64,000 nucleotides of DNA from Usitatibacter rugosus (lineage in GTDB: Bacteria > Pseudomonadota > Gammaproteobacteria > Burkholderiales > Usitatibacteraceae), in assembly GCF_013003965.1 (NCBI RefSeq), contig NZ_CP053069.1, forward strand, positions 2,449,419 through 2,513,418. The letters are read 5' to 3'. Shown in pieces: positions 59,896 through 64,000 of this stretch. The notes beneath the pieces were generated by a model that was given only the letters and a program-made list of their open reading frames with translations, had not been told where the DNA came from and did no database searches. The position numbers and the translations under genes were made by a program. Every line of letters starts with the position of its first letter. Position 1 is the stretch's first letter.

Positions 59896-61164
59896 CTACG
59901 TGAGACGCGCCGGGACAGGCTTGGTCTTGTCCCGGCGGGTGTACCAGGGCATCAGGAGGAAGAACGCGAAATACACGACCGTGAGGATGCGAGCCACGAC
60001 CGTGGCGACGTCCGCCCCGCCCAGCCAGGAACCGAACTGGCCCCACACGTTCGACGGTTCCGTTCCGAGATAGCCCAGCACGAGGAACGCGACGACGAAC
60101 GCGGCGAGCGCGGAGCGGAACCACCAGCCGCGATAGCGAATCGACCGCACCGGGCTCCGGTCGAGCCACGGCAGCGGAAAGAGGATCAGCACCGCTGCCC
60201 CCATCGCCACGACGCCGGGGAACTGCGAACCCGCCACCGGCGGGATGGCACGAAGGATCGAGTAGTACGGCGTGAAGTACCAGACCGGCGCGATGTGCTC
60301 GGGCGTCTTCAGCGGATCGGCGGGAATGAAATTGTTGGCCTCGAGGAAGTAACCGCCCATCTCCGGGGCGAAGAACACGATGGCCGCAAAGACCATCAGG
60401 AACACAACGGTCGCGACCAGCTCCTTCGACACGTGGTACGGAAAATACGGAATCCCGTCGCGAGGGGTGCCCGTGCGGGGATCCACGTCGTCGTGGAACT
60501 CCACGCCGTCGGGATTGTTGGAGCCCACTTCGTGGAGCGCCAGCAGGTGCACCGTCACCAGGCCGATCAGCAGGAGCGGCAAGGCGATCACGTGCAGCGC
60601 GAAGAAGCGGTTCAGCGTCGCATCCGACACCACGTAGTCGCCCCGAATCCAGATCGCGAGATCCGGCCCGATGAACGGCACCGAGCTGAACAGGTTCACG
60701 ATGACCTGCGCGCCCCAGTAGGACATCTGGCCCCAGGGAAGCAGGTAGCCGAAGAAGGCCTCGCCCATCAGCACCAGGTAGATCAGCACGCCGAAGATCC
60801 ACAAGAGCTCGCGCGGCTTGTGGTACGAGCCATACATGAGCGAGCGGAACATGTGCAGGTACACGACCACGAAGAACATCGACGCGCCGGTCGTGTGCAT
60901 GTACCGGATGAGCCAGCCCCAGGGCACGTCGCGCATGATGAACTCGACGGAGTCGAACGCCTGCGCGGCGTTCGGCTTGTAGTTCATCGCGAGCAGGATG
61001 CCCGTGACGACCTGGATCGCGAGGACCACCAGCGCGAAGAGCCCGTAGTTGTACCAGGCGTTGAGGTTCTTCGGCGCGTAGTACTCCGAGACGTGCGCCT
61101 TCCAGTTCTTCGAGAGCGGAAAGCGCGCGTCGATCCAGGCGAGCAAGGTCTCAGAACGTGTCAT
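59896..61164 (-). CDS. petB: Cytochrome b of a bc-type complex, without Rieske or c1 neighbours
   Basis: A 422-residue cytochrome b with N-terminal b6-like and C-terminal IV-like parts. Haem histidines lie in helix B (IRYMHTTGASMFFVVVYLHM) and helix D (RFFALHVIALPLLLIGLVTV, then HLL). The Qo elements are LLPWGQMSYWGAQVI and the betaproteobacterial PVWYFTPYYS. It normally works with a Rieske protein and cytochrome c1, but neither gene is adjacent. The only partner is the upstream DUF3330 gene, which it overlaps by 14 bp. The complex III partners may be elsewhere, or this may be an alternative quinol-oxidising module. Confidence 0.93.
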   Translation of the reverse strand: MTRSETLLAWIDARFPLSKNWKAHVSEYYAPKNLNAWYNYGLFALVVLAIQVVTGILLAMNYKPNAAQAFDSVEFIMRDVPWGWLIRYMHTTGASMFFVVVYLHMFRSLMYGSYHKPRELLWIFGVLIYLVLMGEAFFGYLLPWGQMSYWGAQVIVNLFSSVPFIGPDLAIWIRGDYVVSDATLNRFFALHVIALPLLLIGLVTVHLLALHEVGSNNPDGVEFHDDVDPRTGTPRDGIPYFPYHVSKELVATVVFLMVFAAIVFFAPEMGGYFLEANNFIPADPLKTPEHIAPVWYFTPYYSILRAIPPVAGSQFPGVVAMGAAVLILFPLPWLDRSPVRSIRYRGWWFRSALAAFVVAFLVLGYLGTEPSNVWGQFGSWLGGADVATVVARILTVVYFAFFLLMPWYTRRDKTKPVPARLT

Positions 61165-61339
61165 CGCCCGGCGTGTGCGACAGGGTGAGCCAGCGCTGGT
61201 AGCACTCCAGGCCGCAGAAGTGCGCGACGTAGTCGGACGCCTCGGCATTGATCGCCTCGTCCACGGGAACCTCGTGCCGGCAGACGGCGCAGGAGACGTG
61301 GATCATCGTGACGCTCTCTTCGTGGGTGTGGATGTCCAT
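61151..61339 (-). CDS. DUF3330-type zinc-ribbon-like small protein
   Basis: A 62-residue protein. Its core VSCAVCRHEVPVDEAINAEA and VAHFCGLECYQRW have a CxxC...H...CxxxC metal-binding pattern, as in DUF3330 proteins. GGAGGACTCCC precedes ATG 61339; ATG 61306 (MIHVSC) is a shorter option. It overlaps the cytochrome b start, so it might take part in cytochrome b assembly or metal delivery. That link is inference. Confidence 0.8.
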   Translation of the reverse strand: MDIHTHEESVTMIHVSCAVCRHEVPVDEAINAEASDYVAHFCGLECYQRWLTLSHTPGDDTF

Positions 61340-61360
61340 CGGGAGTCCTCCAGGTGGGAA

Positions 61361-62101
61361 TCAGCGAACGAGCCATTCTTCGAAGCGGGTGGCGGCGATG
61401 CGGGCCTGCGCGCCGGGAACGAGCGACCGGTCGTCCAGCTCCGCGCCGAAGTACCGGGCGTGGAGGTCCGGGATCACCCTGCGCGAGTCGTCCTTCGCCC
61501 GCAGGAGCCGCTGGACGATCTCCGAGAGGCGCACGCGTTCCGGCCCCGCGACCTCGACGACGCCGTAGGCCGGCGTTCCGGCCGCGGCATCGGCGACCGC
61601 CGCCGCCACGTCGTCGGAAGCCATCGGCTGGATGTACGCCGGCGATAACGTCACCGCCGTCGCCTTCGAGTCGATCTGGGCGATGCGGCCCAGGAACTCG
61701 AAGAATTGCGTGGCGCGCACGATCGTGTGCGGGATCGGACCGTTGCGGATCAGCGTTTCCTGGGCGAGCTTCGCGCGGAAGTAGCCGCTGTCGGGCAGGC
61801 GATCGGTGCCGACCACCGATAGCGCCACGTGGTGGCTCACCCCGGCGAACGACTCCGCCTCGAGCAGGTTGCGGGTGGACGTCTCGAAGAACGCCATCAC
61901 CGCACGGTCCTCGAATGACGGCGAATTCGAGACATCGACGACGACGCTCGCATCCGCCAGCGCCGCGGCCAATCCCTCCCCGGTGAGCGTATCCACGCCG
62001 GACGCAGGCGATGCGGCAATGGCGTCATGCCCCTGCGCCCGCAGCTTCTCGACGACTTTCGAGCCGATGAGTCCGGTACCGCCAATGACGACGATCTTCA
62101 T
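61361..62101 (-). CDS. NmrA-like SDR family protein
   Basis: A 246-residue NAD(P)-binding protein. The Rossmann motif is VVIGGTGLIGSKVVEKL. The central HHVALSVVGTDRLPDSGYFR with AKLAQETLI and IVRATQFFEF are typical of the atypical NmrA/TMR-like SDRs that lack the usual tyrosine. Such proteins often sense redox state rather than catalyse. AGGAG precedes ATG 62101. It lies 10 bp after the AhpD-like gene in the same direction, so they form an operon. Confidence 0.87.
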   Translation of the reverse strand: MKIVVIGGTGLIGSKVVEKLRAQGHDAIAASPASGVDTLTGEGLAAALADASVVVDVSNSPSFEDRAVMAFFETSTRNLLEAESFAGVSHHVALSVVGTDRLPDSGYFRAKLAQETLIRNGPIPHTIVRATQFFEFLGRIAQIDSKATAVTLSPAYIQPMASDDVAAAVADAAAGTPAYGVVEVAGPERVRLSEIVQRLLRAKDDSRRVIPDLHARYFGAELDDRSLVPGAQARIAATRFEEWLVR

Positions 62102-62111
62102 GTGATTGCTC

Positions 62112-62591
62112 CTAGGCGGCGAACTTCGCCTTGTCGAGGCCGAACGCGACGTCGGCCGATCCCGGAACGGGCTTGAAGGCCACGTTGATCCGGTTCCACG
62201 CGTTGATGCACATCACGAGGTAGGTGAGGTCCGTGATCTCCTTCTCGGAGAATTGCGTCCGGACGCGCTCGTAGATGTCGTCGGGAACGCCCTGCTCCGG
62301 CAGCTTCGTGAGGATCTCCGTCCAGGCGAGCGCGGCACGTTCCCGCGGAGCGAAGAGCGTCGACTCGCGCCATACCGCCACGTGATGCAGGCGCAGCTCC
62401 TTCTCCCCGTGGATCTTCGCCTGCTTCACGTGCATGTCCAGGCAGAAGCCACAGGCGTTGAGCTGCGAGGCGCGGATGACGACAAGGTCGGCGATCGACG
62501 ACTCGATGCCCTCCGCCACGGCCATGTTGAACGCCACGAACTTCTTGAACAGCTCGGGGGATTGCTTCATGTAGTCGATGCGTTGGGTCAC
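62112..62591 (-). CDS. AhpD-like carboxymuconolactone decarboxylase-family protein
   Basis: A 159-residue all-helical protein. The redox motif CxxC with its downstream histidine is present (LNACGFCLDMHVKQAKIHGE), as in alkylhydroperoxidase AhpD. WTEILTKLPEQGVPDD and VMCINAWNRINVAF match the common Cmd/AhpD group. It probably reduces peroxides through a thiol partner. GTG 62591 is preceded by GAGATAGAGAG. It is placed between an exported hydrolase and an NmrA-like protein, a layout common in oxidative-stress clusters. Confidence 0.9.
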   Translation of the reverse strand: MTQRIDYMKQSPELFKKFVAFNMAVAEGIESSIADLVVIRASQLNACGFCLDMHVKQAKIHGEKELRLHHVAVWRESTLFAPRERAALAWTEILTKLPEQGVPDDIYERVRTQFSEKEITDLTYLVMCINAWNRINVAFKPVPGSADVAFGLDKAKFAA

Positions 62592-62626
62592 GGGAGCTCT
62601 CTATCTCAATGAGGTGACGTGGAGGT

Positions 62627-63442
62627 TCAGATGCCGGGCTGCGTGGCGGCGGCCGCGTCTTCAATCAGCCTCACGACGGGGATCGGGTGCGAGATCATCA
62701 CGACGTGCGAAGCGCCCTTCACCTCGATCGCCTTCTTCGCGCCGGCCCGCTCGGCCATGAACGCGACCACGGCCGCGGGGATGTTCCGATCCGCGCTCCC
62801 GTACAGGAACCACGACGGGATCGACTTCCATGCCGGAGACTCGCCGGACTCGTTCAGCGCGGCCTCGGTGATGGGGCGCTGCGCGGCGGCCATGAGCTTC
62901 GTGTCGCGCGTCGACAGGTCGGCCGCGAACTGGTCATGGAATTTCGCGGGCTGGATGTAGAGATCCTTGCCGCCGCCGGGCAGCCCGACGGGCGGCGCCA
63001 GCGCCGGGCCCAGCGTGCTTCCCGGGAACTTGCCCGACAACGTGAACGCCGTTTCGCCCACGTCGGGCGCGAAGCCCGCGACATAGACCAGCGCCTTCAC
63101 GTTGCCCTTCGAAGTCGGCGCGAAGGTGATCACCGCACCGCCATACGAATGGCCGACGAGGATGACCGGACCGTCGATGCTGTCGAGGACCGATCCTACG
63201 TAGGCCGCGTCGCTCTTCAGGCCGCGCAGCGGATTGGCGACCGCGATGACCGGATAGCCCTTGGCGGCCAGGCGGGCGACGACGCCGTTCCAGCTCGACG
63301 AATCGGCGAACGCGCCGTGGACGAGGACGACCGTAGGCTTGGCCGCCGACGCCTTCGCCTCGGCGGGAAGCGGGAGCAGCGCAAGAACGGGAACCGCGAG
63401 GACGGCGACGAGGGCGAGGAAACGGCGTGCGAGCGAGTTCAT
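62627..63442 (-). CDS. Secreted alpha/beta hydrolase
   Basis: A 271-residue hydrolase with a signal peptide (RRFLALVAVLAVPVLALLPL). The core has VVLVHGAFADSSSWNGVVAR, nucleophile elbow ILVGHSYGGAVI (S in GHSYG), acid region WFLYGSADRNIP and histidine in KGASHVVMISHP. It resembles EstA/MenH-like small-molecule esterases often found beside AhpD and NmrA-like genes. GGAG lies six bases before ATG 63442. Its start is 1 bp from the stop of the upstream partial gene. Confidence 0.88.
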   Translation of the reverse strand: MNSLARRFLALVAVLAVPVLALLPLPAEAKASAAKPTVVLVHGAFADSSSWNGVVARLAAKGYPVIAVANPLRGLKSDAAYVGSVLDSIDGPVILVGHSYGGAVITFAPTSKGNVKALVYVAGFAPDVGETAFTLSGKFPGSTLGPALAPPVGLPGGGKDLYIQPAKFHDQFAADLSTRDTKLMAAAQRPITEAALNESGESPAWKSIPSWFLYGSADRNIPAAVVAFMAERAGAKKAIEVKGASHVVMISHPIPVVRLIEDAAAATQPGI

Positions 63443-63443
63443 G

Positions 63444-64000
63444 TCAATCTCCGTGGGCAAGCATGTGGACATCAGCAAGACGCCTGACATCGCTGCCGTG
63501 TGACGGGGCGAGCCACCGCGCCAGGTTGCGCACGTAGGCCTTGATGCCGGCGAGCCGGGCGGGATGGCGCGCCACCTCGTCGCCAGGGAGCTCGTCGACG
63601 AAGCTCGGGCAGCCCATCGAGACGTCCCAGTTGTAGTCGGCGAAGTGGTGGAAGCTCGACTCGGCGACGCCACGGCCGCGAGGCTCACCTTCCGGGTCGG
63701 TCACGCGCTCGAATGCCACCGCCAGGTTGAACGGCCGTCCCGTCGCCACGCTTCGGCCGACCGCGATCACGCGGGCATCGTGCTCGCCCGGCGGCACTCC
63801 CACCGCGCCTTCATGCGGATGGGCGGGAAAATATTCGACGACTCCCGAGGGAGAGCGCGGATCCCGCAGCAGCTCGTGGAGCGGATCGAGCGGCAGGATC
63901 CTCTGGTAGTCGCCATTGCGGCCGGAATGGTAGTTGGGCCAGGAGATGGCCGGGTTGTGCTTGTCGTCGCGCACCCGCCGGGTCTCGTCCTGCTCCCGGC
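63444..64000 (-). CDS. Hypothetical protein, N-terminus outside window
   Basis: 185 C-terminal codons of a gene entering from the right edge. Visible stretches are AISWPNYHSGRNGDYQRILP, VVEYFPAHPHEGAVGVPPGE and FHHFADYNWDVSMGCPSFVD, with several histidines that could bind a metal. I do not recognise the family with confidence. The stop is 1 bp before the start of the secreted hydrolase, so both belong to the same operon with the AhpD-like and NmrA-like genes. Confidence 0.7.
   Translation of the reverse strand, partial: REQDETRRVRDDKHNPAISWPNYHSGRNGDYQRILPLDPLHELLRDPRSPSGVVEYFPAHPHEGAVGVPPGEHDARVIAVGRSVATGRPFNLAVAFERVTDPEGEPRGRGVAESSFHHFADYNWDVSMGCPSFVDELPGDEVARHPARLAGIKAYVRNLARWLAPSHGSDVRRLADVHMLAHGD

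Overview
The window is GC-rich, densely packed chromosomal DNA. Three orphan Bug/TctC-type periplasmic binding proteins, a PVWYF-type cytochrome b, a NodT-type outer-membrane factor and many ATGA/GTGA gene overlaps suggest a betaproteobacterium (Burkholderiales/Nitrosomonadales-like). That placement is inference from gene content. I see no tRNA or rRNA gene, no CRISPR array, no transposase and no prophage gene.

Layout. 1-9697: a hemicellulose locus. A minus-strand operon (SGNH esterase lipoprotein, GH43 lipoprotein, GH115 alpha-glucuronidase, epimerase) diverges from glucarate dehydratase gudD and a cytosolic GH43 xylosidase. A perfect LacI-type palindrome lies between them. Together they would deacetylate and deglucuronidate xylan, release xylose or arabinose, and dispose of glucuronate as glucarate. 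9698-10075: a repeat-bearing intergenic region. 10076-13654: an unusual soluble MCP-like protein, a Sel1 protein, a DMT exporter and a Bug protein. 13799-19984: a six-gene operon (DUF3302, YiaV-like HlyD, outer-membrane factor, Ca2+/H+ exchanger, VIT1/CCC1-like protein, DcaP-like porin). 19981-26923: Ldh2-type dehydrogenase plus Bug, a lipoprotein AHL-lactonase-like hydrolase, small unknown genes, and an RsuA-family/MazG-like/methyltransferase operon.

26998-37041: DUF3309, then a complete Dpp/Opp-type ABC importer and a catabolic group (MlrC-like M81 metallopeptidase, S12 serine hydrolase, BKACE, Bug), separated by a long inverted repeat. 37168-41828: acyl-CoA ligase, cNMP-binding protein, small secreted and membrane proteins, a 22-codon micro-ORF with a near-ideal Shine-Dalgarno and a terminator, and LtrA. 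41939-56603: a signalling block with an OmpR-type regulator, a lone receiver, a five-PAS hybrid kinase, a truncated SigJ-like sigma factor, and three NarL-type kinases with one NarL-type regulator. Two of those kinases are tandem propeller paralogues. 56658-64000: a haloperoxidase-like hydrolase, bestrophin-like channel, cupin, HD protein, an orphan cytochrome b with DUF3330, an NmrA-like SDR, an AhpD-like protein, another hydrolase and a gene cut by the window edge.

Most long opposite-strand frames are high-GC shadows and are omitted.
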